A DNA stretch of 64,000 bases from Streptosporangium amethystogenes (GTDB lineage Bacteria; Actinomycetota; Actinomycetes; Streptosporangiales; Streptosporangiaceae): NCBI RefSeq assembly GCF_000721075.1, contig NZ_JOEQ01000045.1, positions 27,166 to 91,165 of the forward strand, read 5' to 3'. The notes under the pieces are model-generated. The model searched no databases, was not told the origin of the DNA, and saw only the letters and a list, made by a program, of their open reading frames with translations. Shown in pieces: positions 56,476 to 64,000 of this stretch. A program made the position numbers and the translations under genes. Every line of letters starts with the position of its first letter. Positions within the stretch are counted from its first letter, which is position 1.

Positions 56476-56666
56476 CTGTCCTCCTCTGGGGAGAGCACAT
56501 CGGCGGTGAACCGGTAGGAGGCGCTGTAGGGGTCGCGACGCAGCCGGACGTTGACCAGGTCGGAGAGCACCAGCTCAAACCGCGCCGGAGAGTCGGACAG
56601 AGTGCCCAGGAGGCGGAAGGGGATCGCGTCGATCTCGGCGAGGGTGCCCTGAATGATGATCTTCAC
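56472..56666 (-). CDS. Small conserved AICE protein of unknown function
   Basis: 64 residues, beta-strand-rich (MKIIIQGTLAEIDAIPFRLL), no recognised domain. It is joined by ATGA-type overlaps to the FtsK-like gene upstream and the rep gene downstream. Its place between the transfer ATPase and Rep is typical of small plasmid genes with copy-number or transfer roles, but the role here is open. Confidence 0.7.
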   Translation of the reverse strand: MKIIIQGTLAEIDAIPFRLLGTLSDSPARFELVLSDLVNVRLRRDPYSASYRFTADVLSPEEDR

Positions 56667-58087
56667 TGGTGTGCCTCCCCGGCGAAGTCGGCGACCATGG
56701 CGCGGATATCGGAGTCGGAGACATAGCCGGCACGGGCACGGATCGGATCGGGCGAGGTCTCCAAGCGGACGTAGCCGATGCCCGCGCCCTGCTCGGGAAC
56801 CGGGGAGATGTGATCGGCCAGCGCGCCCCGATCACGGGCGCCGTCGCCGAGCACCATGTCCACCTGTTCGGACTCGTCCAGGCGAAGCGCGATCTTGTCG
56901 GGGAACAGGTTGCGGACGTTCATGACCTCCTTGCGCGGGTCTTGGAGTGCCGCCATGACGCCGAACCCGACCGCGCGGCCCTGTGTGGTGAGCGTGGCCA
57001 GCGCGGCCGAGATGCGCAGTTTCAGGCCCTTGTCGGATTGGTAGGCGGTCAGGAACGCCACCTCGTCGACCACCACCAGGACGAACGGGTCATCGAGGGT
57101 GGGGGTGTGGTTGCGCTGGAGTCCGGCGAACCGGTCGGCCCGCTCCTGCATGATCTGCACAGCCGCTTCCAGGAGATCAGCGCAGGCCGCCGGACTCGCG
57201 GCGTACCGGGTGCCGAACAGGCCACGGCCGAAGGGCAGTTCCATCCGCTTGGGATCCAGCGCCCAGACCTGGACCAGGCCCGCCCGCACCGCAGGCAGCA
57301 ACCCCCGGATGACAGACCAGATGATCGAGCCCTTCCCTGCTCCGGTGGCACCGGCCACCAGGACATGAGTGCCGTGAACCTTGAGCCGCCACGGGGTACC
57401 GTCCTCACACCGGCCGATCTCGACCGGCCCGACCGAGGGCATCTCAGGGATGGGTAGCGCGGGTAAGGGGGTGGCCAGCGGGTCACGCCGGGGGAAGGTC
57501 AGCAGCAGTCGCCCCGACCGGGCGATGGTCACCCGGCAGGAGGTGGCGCCGAACCCGTGGGCCAGGTGCTCGATACGGTCGGACCAGTCCTTGACCGCTT
57601 GGCCGGTGAGCATCTTCACCGTGACCAGGTCCGCCCACGAGGTACAGGTGACCTTGACCAGGCGGGGCAGGTAGTCCCGACCGCGCAGGTTCCGGCCGAG
57701 CCCGGAGACGATCATCACTGGTTGCCAGTGCCGCCGGTAGACCCACACCAGCCGCCACCAGGCCAGCAGCCGCCAGCCCATCCATCGGTTGAACGAGGCC
57801 CGATCGAAGAACGGCCACGGAGCCAGCAGCGAGACGGGAACGGCGACGACGACCAGGGCGAGCCGCCAGCCGTACAGGACACCGAGCAGGCAGGGAACGG
57901 TGAGTACGGCCAGGGCGACCGGGTGACGCCAGATCAGCCGGACGATTCCGGCCAGCAGCCGCCAGGCGAAGATCAGAATCGTGATGATCGCCGGGGTCCG
58001 CAGGACGGCCGGGCGGAAGACGACGGCGGTATCGGGGGTCGTGGAGACGAGGTTCTGTGCCTCGTCGCCGGGCAGTTTTTTGAACAT
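56663..58087 (-). CDS. FtsK/SpoIIIE-like DNA translocase for conjugal transfer (TraSA-type)
   Basis: 474 residues. Two to three membrane helices at about 33-105, then the motor domain with Walker A VAGATGAGKGSIIW (about 232) and Walker B FVLVVVDEVAFLT (about 325), and a VGFGVMAALQDPRKEVM segment. Such proteins pump double-stranded DNA into recipient hyphae in AICEs. A hydrophobic stretch before Walker A suits a hexameric membrane pore. No gamma domain is obvious. Confidence 0.9.
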   Translation of the reverse strand: MFKKLPGDEAQNLVSTTPDTAVVFRPAVLRTPAIITILIFAWRLLAGIVRLIWRHPVALAVLTVPCLLGVLYGWRLALVVVAVPVSLLAPWPFFDRASFNRWMGWRLLAWWRLVWVYRRHWQPVMIVSGLGRNLRGRDYLPRLVKVTCTSWADLVTVKMLTGQAVKDWSDRIEHLAHGFGATSCRVTIARSGRLLLTFPRRDPLATPLPALPIPEMPSVGPVEIGRCEDGTPWRLKVHGTHVLVAGATGAGKGSIIWSVIRGLLPAVRAGLVQVWALDPKRMELPFGRGLFGTRYAASPAACADLLEAAVQIMQERADRFAGLQRNHTPTLDDPFVLVVVDEVAFLTAYQSDKGLKLRISAALATLTTQGRAVGFGVMAALQDPRKEVMNVRNLFPDKIALRLDESEQVDMVLGDGARDRGALADHISPVPEQGAGIGYVRLETSPDPIRARAGYVSDSDIRAMVADFAGEAHQ

Positions 58088-58169
58088 TAGGCTTGAGACC
58101 TCTCTTGATTCGCGTCTGGGGAGAACCGAGGGGCCGCCGGAATGCCAGTTCCAGCGGCCCCGCTTCGTG

Positions 58170-58496
58170 TCAGGCCGCCTTGCCCTGCTCGGACTCGTCG
58201 ACCTGGTGGAGGCCGGTGCACTGTTCGGCGTGCAGGCGCTCGCAGTCGGCCAGGTAGCGCGCGGCTGCTTCGGCGATCTGCCGGGCGAGGGTCACGTCCC
58301 GTTCGGTGACCGGTCCGCCGCCGGTGGTGGAGATGACCACCTGTGCCTCACGGGAGGACAGGGTCAGGAACGGCCGCCCGCCCTCGGCGCCCAGCACCGT
58401 GACCGACAGGTACGGAGTGCGAAACGAGGTGTCGAGCCGGGTGCCGTCCTCGTCGAGCGTCACCACGGCGCGGGTGTAGGGAAGGTGCTCTCTCAC
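58170..58496 (-). CDS. Hypothetical AICE protein, 108 residues
   Basis: Acidic, mixed alpha/beta protein (YLSVTVLGAEGGRPFLTLSSREAQVVI, then a helix with RQIAEAAARYLADCERLHAEQC). It overlaps the upstream gene's stop by ATGA-type coupling and lies 82 bases before the ATPase gene. No domain recognised. Confidence 0.65.
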   Translation of the reverse strand: MREHLPYTRAVVTLDEDGTRLDTSFRTPYLSVTVLGAEGGRPFLTLSSREAQVVISTTGGGPVTERDVTLARQIAEAAARYLADCERLHAEQCTGLHQVDESEQGKAA

Positions 58497-58918
58497 GCCG
58501 CCACGTCCTTACCGGCCGCAGCCTTGACCGGAGCCGCCGCGGAACGGGGAGCCCGCATCGTCGTGGCCCGGATGGACCAAGCCAGACGGCCGGTGTTCTG
58601 GCCGACGTAGGCGGTGGCGGTCATGCCGTCGAACTCCACCGGCACGAACGGCAGACCCGGCAGCGCAGTCGGAACGATCGGCTGAACCGGGGACAGGATC
58701 TTGACCGAGACCGTCTTCTGTCCGGCCTTGACGGTCGGATCGGCGTCCATGACCGCGACCTGCCACACCAGCTCTCCGGTGTTCTTGTCCTTGGCGTAGA
58801 CCGTGCGGCCCTTGGACGAGGCGTCGAAGTCCTTGACCTGCTCGACCTCGCCGACGATGAAGCAGCCGTGCGGGAAGACCTGCTCGAAACGGACGGGGAT
58901 GGGGCCTTGGATGGCCAT
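58493..58918 (-). CDS. Conserved hypothetical AICE/plasmid protein under GntR control
   Basis: 141 residues from ATG 58918; a longer frame upstream would run into the operators. Beta-rich sequence with VYAKDKNTGELVWQVAVMDAD and FVPVEFDGMTATAYVGQNTGRLAWSIRA is found in many Streptomyces plasmids. Function unknown. It is the first gene of the rightmost transfer operon, and two CTTG-N6-CAAG operators lie upstream. Confidence 0.7.
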   Translation of the reverse strand: MAIQGPIPVRFEQVFPHGCFIVGEVEQVKDFDASSKGRTVYAKDKNTGELVWQVAVMDADPTVKAGQKTVSVKILSPVQPIVPTALPGLPFVPVEFDGMTATAYVGQNTGRLAWSIRATTMRAPRSAAAPVKAAAGKDVAA

Positions 58919-58953
58919 AAGGCAACAACTCCTCTTCTTGGTTGGCCAGTCTG

Positions 58954-58967
58954 CTTGACTGACCAAG
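58954..58967. promoter_or_regulatory. GntR operator 1, CTTGACTGACCAAG
   Basis: CTTG-N6-CAAG matching the two other sites (58995-59008, 59794-59807). It lies 36 bases upstream of the ATG at 58918 and overlaps a longer dyad (CTTGGT ... ACCAAG, 58937-58967). Confidence 0.75.
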
Positions 58968-58983
58968 TTGCTTCTACATTAAG

Positions 58984-59028
58984 CACGAAGCCCGCTTGGT
59001 TAGTCAAGTGCACCAAGCGGGCTTCGTG
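58984..59028. terminator. Hairpin downstream of the GntR gene
   Basis: CACGAAGCCCGCTTGGT (58984-59000) and ACCAAGCGGGCTTCGTG (59012-59028) form a perfect 17-bp stem with an 11-base loop. It is 12 bases past the GntR stop and also carries operator 2 across its arm and loop. Confidence 0.85.
58995..59008. promoter_or_regulatory. GntR operator 2, CTTGGTTAGTCAAG
   Basis: Second copy of CTTGNYTRRYCAAG, 41 bases from operator 1, centre to centre. It shares bases with the hairpin loop, so protein binding and termination could interact. Confidence 0.7.
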
Positions 59029-59040
59029 GGGAAAGTTGGA

Positions 59041-59772
59041 TTACCGGATCGGGTAGGCGTCTTCCAGTTCGTGAAGATCACCGGGGAGTACGGTCTCCAC
59101 CACCACCCACGGCTTACCCGTCGCATCACAGGCGACGGCGTACACAGCCAACAGCGCGGCCGAGGTCTTCACGCCCAGTAGCTTGCGTTCCTCGGCCGTG
59201 GGGTTGCGCGCGGTGATGTGCTCGATGATGTGATCCAGGGAGACGCCGGCCGCACTCTCCACGTAGCGCCGGATGCCCTGTCGCAGATCGGCCGACTCCG
59301 CCAGAGCCGTACCTTCGGCGACAGTGGCCGGAACCCAGGTGGCGGAGATCTCGGTAGGTTCGCCGTCGCGCTCCACCAGAATCTTGCGCAGCACGACCGC
59401 GGATTTCTGCTCCAGGCCGAGATAGGCGGCGATGCGGTTGGGAGCCTCGACCGGTCCGGCCGCCAGCAGCTTGCTCGCGGCCTGAGTCTCTGTCCGGTCG
59501 AGGAGCTCGCGGCCCGTGCGCGCCTTCTGGTCTTTGGGAATCGCCGGGCGACCGCGCACGAAACGGCCCTTGCCCTGCTGGGTGACGATCCACCCCTGGT
59601 CGCGAAGTACGCCGAGAGCCTTGACCACCGTGGGACGCGCCATGCCGAACTCCGCCATGAGCGTGTGTTCGCTGGGTAGCAGCGAGCCCGCCGGATACTC
59701 GCCGGAGTCGATGCGCCGCTCAAGCTCGGTGATCAGTTGCGCGTACTTGGGAGGCGTGTACTCAAACGACAT
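59041..59772 (-). CDS. GntR-family (HutC/KorSA-like) regulator of the element
   Basis: 243 residues. Winged HTH about 8-75 (KYAQLITELERRIDSGEYPAGSLLPSEHTLMAEFGMARPTVVKALGVL) with the UTRA effector domain (about 95-235). In pSAM2 the homologous KorSA represses its own gene and the activator pra to keep the element integrated. Operators lie before this gene (59794-59807) and before the 58918 operon, supporting autoregulation and transfer control. Confidence 0.88.
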   Translation of the reverse strand: MSFEYTPPKYAQLITELERRIDSGEYPAGSLLPSEHTLMAEFGMARPTVVKALGVLRDQGWIVTQQGKGRFVRGRPAIPKDQKARTGRELLDRTETQAASKLLAAGPVEAPNRIAAYLGLEQKSAVVLRKILVERDGEPTEISATWVPATVAEGTALAESADLRQGIRRYVESAAGVSLDHIIEHITARNPTAEERKLLGVKTSAALLAVYAVACDATGKPWVVVETVLPGDLHELEDAYPIR

Positions 59773-59793
59773 TGAAGCCTCACATTCAACATG

Positions 59794-59807
59794 CTTGCCT
59801 AGCCAAG
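59794..59807. promoter_or_regulatory. GntR operator 3, CTTGCCTAGCCAAG
   Basis: Third copy of CTTGNYTRRYCAAG, 22 bases before the GntR start, within its promoter region. Confidence 0.75.
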
Positions 59808-59916
59808 CAGGCTATCAGCGCATGTCGGGGATGCGAAGCCCTTCGACCGACAGGAAGCCCTCACCCCAAGACGCGGCGACACCGAAGACCGAGGTCAACC
59901 ATGCCGCCGCGCCCGC

Positions 59917-60204
59917 CTATCGGGCCTCACCGGAGAGCAACGCCCTCCATACATCGCTGGCCTGCCGGATCGGCCATCGATAGGTCTCGTGAACCTCCGG
60001 ACTGCCGTCCAGTTGGAGCGTGCGGCGGATGAACCCCTGTCCTCCGGCCTGGCACAGCTCATACAACGTGGCCCGGCACCGGCAGGTCCAGGTGATCACC
60101 CGCAGGCGCGTTGTCCACTCGTCAGGGGTCAGCCAGACGAGCCGCGTGTGATCACGCTGCGGTGTGGACACGTGCGGGCTCAAACAGCCTGTCAGCTCGA
60201 TCAC
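59917..60204 (-). CDS. Small hypothetical AICE protein
   Basis: 95 residues starting at GTG 60204, which overlaps the stop of the preceding gene (GTGA), a sign of coupling. It has RLVWLTPDEW, a CRC motif (ITWTCRCRATLYELC) and HETYRWPIRQASDVWRALLSG at the end. No known domain. It is the third gene of a short operon starting at 60724. Confidence 0.65.
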   Translation of the reverse strand: MIELTGCLSPHVSTPQRDHTRLVWLTPDEWTTRLRVITWTCRCRATLYELCQAGGQGFIRRTLQLDGSPEVHETYRWPIRQASDVWRALLSGEAR

Positions 60205-60551
60205 TGCGGAGCACAACCAGTCGGACCAGGAACCGGGGCAGGCCCCCGTTCACGAAGCTCGACGCAACGATCGGCCACCCGGTGCGCGGCCGTCACCGGA
60301 TCATTCGCGGGGCAGAAGGCGTAGCGCCGAAGACGAGAGCGCCCGACCTCCTGTCCGGCCCACCAGCGAAACACCCGCCCATCGGTCCACACGACCAGCC
60401 CGAACCAGACCGACACCAGCGCCAGCCCGTACCCGTCATGAACATCCGAGGCGATGTTCAACGCGGCCAACTCAGCCCGCAGACACCGCGCCGCCCGCAC
60501 CGGCGTGATCGCTTTCTGTCGGCTGATGGCCGGAATCTCATTCCCGCTCAT
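60201..60551 (-). CDS. Hypothetical AICE protein
   Basis: 116 residues. Aromatic-rich centre (LVSVWFGLVVWTDGRVFRWWAGQ) and a C-terminal helix with VTAAHRVADRCVEL. ATG 60551 overlaps the stop of the 57-residue gene upstream (TGATG). Such proteins are frequent next to XRE-TPR regulators in actinomycete elements; role unknown. Confidence 0.7.
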   Translation of the reverse strand: MSGNEIPAISRQKAITPVRAARCLRAELAALNIASDVHDGYGLALVSVWFGLVVWTDGRVFRWWAGQEVGRSRLRRYAFCPANDPVTAAHRVADRCVELRERGPAPVPGPTGCAPQ

Positions 60552-60724
60552 CAGGCCGCCATCTCGCCAGAGCCCAGGCAGTCGAAGCACTCGATGCGGA
60601 CCGGCTTTACCACCTGGCCGTCAATGCGGCACTCGACATCGGCGCGACTCCTACGGATCCACCGCCAGCCACGGCCGCAGCAGGTCCCGCACCCCTGATC
60701 CGTCGACTCATCCTCGGCAACCAT
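60551..60724 (-). CDS. 57-residue zinc-finger-like protein
   Basis: The frame ATG 60724 to TGA 60551 encodes a short protein with CGTCCGRGW and, later, CFDCLGSG (CxxCxGxG as in DnaJ-type fingers), six Cys in all besides a VEC. It overlaps the next gene by TGATG, so translation is coupled. It is short and easily missed. Probably a small metal-binding partner of the following protein. Confidence 0.7.
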   Translation of the reverse strand: MVAEDESTDQGCGTCCGRGWRWIRRSRADVECRIDGQVVKPVRIECFDCLGSGEMAA

Positions 60725-60792
60725 GGATCAAGGTTCGTCATCAGGGGCCGGCCAACCCATCCCAGGCCGGAATCCTTGCCCCGAATAGTCGA

Positions 60793-60809
60793 TATCCCTT
60801 GACGGGATA
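60793..60809. promoter_or_regulatory. Inverted repeat between divergent AICE operons
   Basis: TATCCC (60793-60798) and GGGATA (60804-60809) flank TTGAC. A wider pair CCGAATA (60781-60787) and TATTCGG (60832-60838) encloses it. Likely operator for the XRE regulator in the 144-base divergent region. Confidence 0.45.
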
Positions 60810-60868
60810 ACTCGCAGCGGCAAGCGTTGGATATTCGGAAGCCGAGGCAACAAAGGGAGATACCACGT

Positions 60869-62200
60869 ATGCCAGCAGATGCGACTAAACCAGTCGTTAT
60901 CCTGCCGGAACTGTGGCAGCGCCCCGAAATGCTAACGGCCCTCCAAAAACGCAATATCGGCCAGGTATTTCAACTAATCCGCCAGTACGCAGGGGTCAGC
61001 CAAACCCGCATCGGCACCGCCGTGAATCTCAGCCAGGGCAAGATCAGCGAGATCATGAGGGGAACGGTCAAAGTCACCTCGTTCGAGGTGTTCGAGCGCG
61101 TCGCCGACGGCCTGGACATGCCTGATTCCGCCAGGCTGACTCTCGGACTGGCACCGCGACGGCTTCCCACAGCCAGCCCACAGCCGCAGCGCACACCACC
61201 CCCTGATGAAGCGGTGCCGCCATCAGATACGGACCTGTTGACGCCGTACCTGGCCAGTTTGACCGGAGCATCCAGCCGCCCCGTCATCTCCGGACTCCGG
61301 CACGTTCTCACCGGCCACATCCAGGCCGAGGCGATCATGGGGCCACTCCTACTGATCAACGCCGTTCAAGGTCAGGTGCCCGTAGTCGGCCAGGTCTGCC
61401 GGGTGACCCGAGGAGCCGACCGCACCGAGGCCCTGAACTTCGCCAGCGAACTTCTGGAGTTCTGCGGATGGCTCCATCAGGACCTGGGGGATTTCACCCG
61501 GGCCACGATGTGGACCAACAAGGCCCTGGACTACGCGATGGAACTGGGCGACCAACGCGTCATCTCCTACATCCTCATGCGCAAAAGCATCATCGCCACC
61601 GAAGCCGGCGACTACGGCCACGGCCTTGGAATGGCGAACGCGGCATTGGCCAACCCCGATGCCCTCACGCCCCGGCTCAGAGCGGTCATCTTGAGAACCC
61701 GCGCGACAGCCAACGCCTACCTCAGAGAGGCAGCGGACTCCGCTCGTGATTCAGAGACGGCCCTCGTCGAAGCCACCGCAGGGATGACCCAGAGCGAGAC
61801 CGACCGCGCCCCGTACTGCACTCCCGCCTACATCGCCATGGAGACCGGCGCAACCCGAGTACTGCTGGGCGAGGCCACCGCGGCCATCCCGATATTCGAA
61901 GCCAGCAGATCCCAATGGCCCGAATCCAGCCAGACGCGCGACCACGTCCTGTTCCTGACCCGCATGGCCACCGCCTACGCCATAGCGGGCGAGCGCGAAC
62001 AAGCCTGCACAGTGACCGAAGACGCTCTGTCTCGCATGCAGGCCCTTCGATCCAGCCGAGTCGCCGGCCAACTCACAGCGCTACGCGCTCACCTGGCCCG
62101 ATGGTCGGCAGATCCGTACATGGCAGACTTGCTCACCAGGGTCGACATCCTCTCGGAGTCCTTCTCCCTGCCAGCATCCCAGCCACAAGGAGACCGGTGA
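60869..62200 (+). CDS. XRE-family regulator with C-terminal tetratricopeptide region
   Basis: 443 residues; ATG 60869 follows AAGGGAGA. The HTH lies at about 30-85 (IGQVFQLIRQYAGVSQTRIGTAVNLSQGKISEIMRG). A Pro/Thr linker then leads to TPR-like helices (about 130-430; FTRATMWTNKALDYAMELGDQRVISYILMR, GERE...). Such proteins sense peptides or metabolites through the TPR region. It overlaps the creatininase-like gene by GTGA, so the two act as a unit. It could control that gene and the divergent operon. Confidence 0.85.
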   Translation: MPADATKPVVILPELWQRPEMLTALQKRNIGQVFQLIRQYAGVSQTRIGTAVNLSQGKISEIMRGTVKVTSFEVFERVADGLDMPDSARLTLGLAPRRLPTASPQPQRTPPPDEAVPPSDTDLLTPYLASLTGASSRPVISGLRHVLTGHIQAEAIMGPLLLINAVQGQVPVVGQVCRVTRGADRTEALNFASELLEFCGWLHQDLGDFTRATMWTNKALDYAMELGDQRVISYILMRKSIIATEAGDYGHGLGMANAALANPDALTPRLRAVILRTRATANAYLREAADSARDSETALVEATAGMTQSETDRAPYCTPAYIAMETGATRVLLGEATAAIPIFEASRSQWPESSQTRDHVLFLTRMATAYAIAGEREQACTVTEDALSRMQALRSSRVAGQLTALRAHLARWSADPYMADLLTRVDILSESFSLPASQPQGDR

Positions 62201-62910
62201 CCCCCTTGCTGCCCACCGCGACCACCACCGAGGAACGACAGCGCAACGCCCAGGTAGCGATCCTGCCCGTCGGCAGCTTCGAACAGCATGGTGACTACCT
62301 GCCTCTCAGCACAGACACCATCGTCGCGACCCTGATAGCCCGCCAGATCGCCGACGCCTACCCCGTCCTGCTGCTTCCTCCGGTGACGATCTCCTGCTCC
62401 CATGAGCACAGCGCCTGGCCGGGAACCGTCAGCATCTCCGCGCGGACCCTGCACGCGATCATCACCGACGTCTACGATTCCGTCACCCGCTCCGGCCCCA
62501 CGGCCCTGGTCGTCATCAACGGCCACGGCGGCAACTACGTCCTGAGCAACGTCGTCCAGGAAGGCAACGCCGAAGGCCGCCACATGGCGCTGTTCCCCTC
62601 CCGCGAAGACTGGCACGAAGCCCGAACCGCCGCCCAGCTCACCAGCTCCATGCACGAGGACATGCACGCCGGAGAACTGGAGACCTCCCTCCTACTCCAC
62701 GCCTGCCCCGAGGTCATCCGCCCCGGCTACCACTCCGCCGATTGGATCGCAGACGACCGCCGCCACCTCCTGACCAAGGGCATGCAGGCTTACACCGACA
62801 GCGGAGTCATCGGCCGCCCCTCCCTGGCCACTGCCGAAAAAGGCAAAGCCCTACTCGACAACCTCACCAACGACTTCAGCGAAGTGCTCAACCTCTTCAC
62901 GAAGCCCTGA
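62197..62910 (+). CDS. Creatininase-family amidohydrolase
   Basis: 237 residues. Metal ligands of the family are all visible: ILPVGSFEQHGDYLPLSTDT (E and H, D), SCSHEHSAWPGTVS, NGHGGNY and HAGELETS (H, E). Relatives include creatininase, MftE (removes the core peptide in mycofactocin synthesis) and ArfB. GTG 62197 overlaps the regulator stop and follows AAGGAG. The substrate here is unknown; this regulator-hydrolase pair is cargo, not transfer machinery. Confidence 0.87.
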   Translation: MTPLLPTATTTEERQRNAQVAILPVGSFEQHGDYLPLSTDTIVATLIARQIADAYPVLLLPPVTISCSHEHSAWPGTVSISARTLHAIITDVYDSVTRSGPTALVVINGHGGNYVLSNVVQEGNAEGRHMALFPSREDWHEARTAAQLTSSMHEDMHAGELETSLLLHACPEVIRPGYHSADWIADDRRHLLTKGMQAYTDSGVIGRPSLATAEKGKALLDNLTNDFSEVLNLFTKP

Positions 62911-63307
62911 GCAACGGCACACCAGCCGATCACGACCCGAGTCACTGCCGAATTGTTCTCATGAGGTATCAAGGCGGCGGCGCGGCGCGCCGTCGCACGG
63001 CCCGCCGCCCGCCAGCCGTCCGGGCATGCGGCCTGGGGGCCGGTCCCAGCCGGCGCGGGGCTCTGGGCCGCGCACCGCACCCACACCCGCCGCACCCATC
63101 CAACCCGCCACACGGGGGGCCGCACCGCCACCGGCCAAGACCAGCTCAGCAACCAAGGAAACTACTTGTGCCTCAGCGAGCAAGAGCACAGACGATGGCC
63201 GGGATGTCCTCCTGCCGAGCCCGCAGCTGACTGGCAAACTCATTGATCATCAGCGAGTAGGCGAAAGTCAGTAGAGTGCGTTTGAAAACATCCGGAATGA
63301 GGTGCTG
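62911..63307. other. Intergenic region with C-rich low complexity
   Basis: About 395 bases. 62975-63150 is C-rich with CGCACC and CCGCC runs and shows open frames in several directions but no ribosome site. 63245-63300 is AT-richer and should hold the exonuclease promoter. Confidence 0.5.
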
Positions 63308-63853
63308 ATGTTACTGAATATCCTCGACGTCGAGGCGACCTGCTGGCCCGGTCGTGTCGCGCCACCCGGTCAGATCACAGAGATCATCGAAGTCGGCCTG
63401 TGCGTCGTGGACCTCACCACTCGGACTCGGGTGTCCCGGCACCGAATTCTCATCCGGCCGGAGCGTTCGACGGTCACCGACTTCTGCACTGAGTTGACTG
63501 GTCTTACCCAGCGCGAGGTCGACCGAGGCCTCTCCTTCTCCGAGGCATGCGCCCTGCTCGTCAGCGATCATGAGGCGAGAACACGGCACTGGGCGAGCTG
63601 GGGCGACTTCGATCGCAGGCAGTTCACCGAACAGTGCGCCGCCGCAGGCGTCTTTTACCCTCTCAGCCCTTTTCATACCAATGCCAAACAAAAGTTTGCC
63701 GCCGCCTACGGTCTCTCGCATGGGCCCGACCGCCCCGAGGCTTTCCGACTCGTCGGCCTTCCCTTGGAAGGCACAGAACACCGTGGAGTTGACGACGCCT
63801 GGAATGCCGGTGCCCTGGTGCTCAACTTGGTCGCACGCAATGCCTGGCTCTGA
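63308..63853 (+). CDS. 3'-5' exonuclease of the DEDDh (KapD/ERI-1-like) family
   Basis: 181 residues from ATG 63308, behind GAGG; GTG 63302 is also in frame. Motif I NILDVEATC (D-x-E), motif II region LVSDHEARTRHWASWGDFDRRQF (Asp) and motif III HRGVDDAWNAG (H-x4-D) are present. It is a single-domain nuclease for RNA or DNA 3' ends, with no partner domain. Its place at the edge of the element suggests cargo. Confidence 0.85.
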   Translation: MLLNILDVEATCWPGRVAPPGQITEIIEVGLCVVDLTTRTRVSRHRILIRPERSTVTDFCTELTGLTQREVDRGLSFSEACALLVSDHEARTRHWASWGDFDRRQFTEQCAAAGVFYPLSPFHTNAKQKFAAAYGLSHGPDRPEAFRLVGLPLEGTEHRGVDDAWNAGALVLNLVARNAWL

Positions 63854-63918
63854 CCACAGCAAGCCGCATATCGCCACGTTTCCCTTAGTGGTGCCACCCT
63901 GACTTCCCAATGAGGTTG

Positions 63919-64000
63919 TCAAGCGGCGACGGAGGCGTTTGCCGGCGGTTGGTAGCGCCGTCGATCACGTATAAGAGCCCACAGGACGTTGACGCGTCGG
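63919..64000 (-). CDS. IS110-family transposase, C-terminal end only
   Basis: The minus-strand frame (stop TGA at 63919-63921) encodes RRVNVLWALIRDRRRYQPPA then NASVAA, as at the end of IS110-family transposases. The bases after the stop, TTGACAACCTCATTGGGAAG, resemble the usual sequence beyond such genes. The rest lies beyond the window. It is too short to name the element. Confidence 0.55.
   Translation of the reverse strand, partial: RRVNVLWALIRDRRRYQPPANASVAA

Larger units (their letters stand above)
53105..64000. mobile_element. pSAM2-like integrative and conjugative element (AICE), right end not in view
   Basis: The order tRNA-Gly - integrase - excisionase - RepSA-like initiator - FtsK-like ATPase - small genes - GntR regulator is that of actinomycete AICEs, which insert at tRNA 3' ends, replicate by rolling circle and move as double-stranded DNA. 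No copy of the tRNA 3' end was found on the right, so attR is either beyond 64000 or lost. The 3'-terminal bases belong to an IS110-family element inserted in or next to it. Confidence 0.85.

Noticed and set aside
53031..64000. Search for attR, a copy of the tRNA-Gly 3' end on the right side of the element
   Set aside because: No matching stretch of the T-arm/acceptor sequence was found up to 64000; the right end was not assigned.

Overview
The window is high-GC actinobacterial DNA. A Streptosporangiaceae-type mycelial actinomycete, near Streptosporangium, is the best guess. The grounds are mycothiol synthase (MshD), an orphan GlnR-type regulator, the MurT/GatD peptidoglycan amidation pair, ESX-type small proteins, an actinobacterial cysteine leader peptide, and a pSAM2-like integrative element. 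No rRNA and no CRISPR array was seen. One tRNA gene is present.

Region 1 (1-13.8 kb) is a plant-polysaccharide degradation locus. It runs: GNAT acetyltransferase tail, CebR/CelR-type LacI repressor, membrane Ser/Thr kinase, GH5 endoglucanase with CBM2, GH48 exocellulase, GH9 endoglucanase (GH9-CBM3-FN3-CBM2), GH5 beta-mannanase, GH10 xylanase. Perfect TGGGAGCGCTCCCA operators lie before the repressor gene and before GH48. GAAA(C/G)TTTC palindromes lie before the GH5, GH48 and GH10 genes. Three of the five hydrolases have a broken CBM2 module. GH48 is cut out of frame between CBM2 and its catalytic part. The mannanase and xylanase CBM2s both break at the same base of a shared 100-bp identical sequence. 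This is either real decay or a repeat-related assembly fault.

Region 2 (14-34 kb) is mostly housekeeping: a Gly/Cys/Trp-rich secreted peptide, an SGNH lipoprotein, a zinc metallopeptidase, a DUF2207 protein, an asparaginase-like protein, Dtd, YgfZ, a Fur-family regulator, an ESX-like trio, a 2-hydroxyacid dehydrogenase homologue, a DUF2470 protein, a nitrobindin, a DsrE protein and GatD/MurT. Inside it, at 21.3-26.1 kb, sits the most exciting locus. It is a coupled two-gene predicted RNA-repair system: an RNA ligase fused to a polynucleotide kinase, followed by a 4-domain protein (MJ1316 end-recognition, EEP nuclease/phosphatase, 2H phosphoesterase, poly(A)-polymerase-like nucleotidyltransferase).

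Region 3 (34-53 kb) holds a HerA-like ATPase beside a membrane protein resembling a degenerate TraG/TraD coupling protein, and a TetR/FrnE-like divergent pair with tandem operators. A sulfur cluster (rhodanese, DUF1416, DUF4395) lies behind a Cys-codon leader peptide. Then come a thioredoxin-like protein, an ECF sigma/anti-sigma pair, a DUF2993 protein, MoaD, GlnR, a 5'-nucleotidase, MshD, the Pit phosphate transporter with its DUF47 partner and a three-unit PHO box, and dCTP deaminase.

Region 4 (53-64 kb) is an AICE (actinomycete integrative and conjugative element) inserted at the 3' end of tRNA-Gly(CCC). It has integrase, excisionase, RepSA-like initiator, FtsK-like transfer ATPase, a GntR regulator with three CTTG-N6-CAAG operators, small coupled genes, and cargo: an XRE-TPR regulator coupled to a creatininase-family amidohydrolase, and a DEDDh exonuclease. 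The last 82 bases look like the C-terminus of an IS110-family transposase. The right attachment site was not found.
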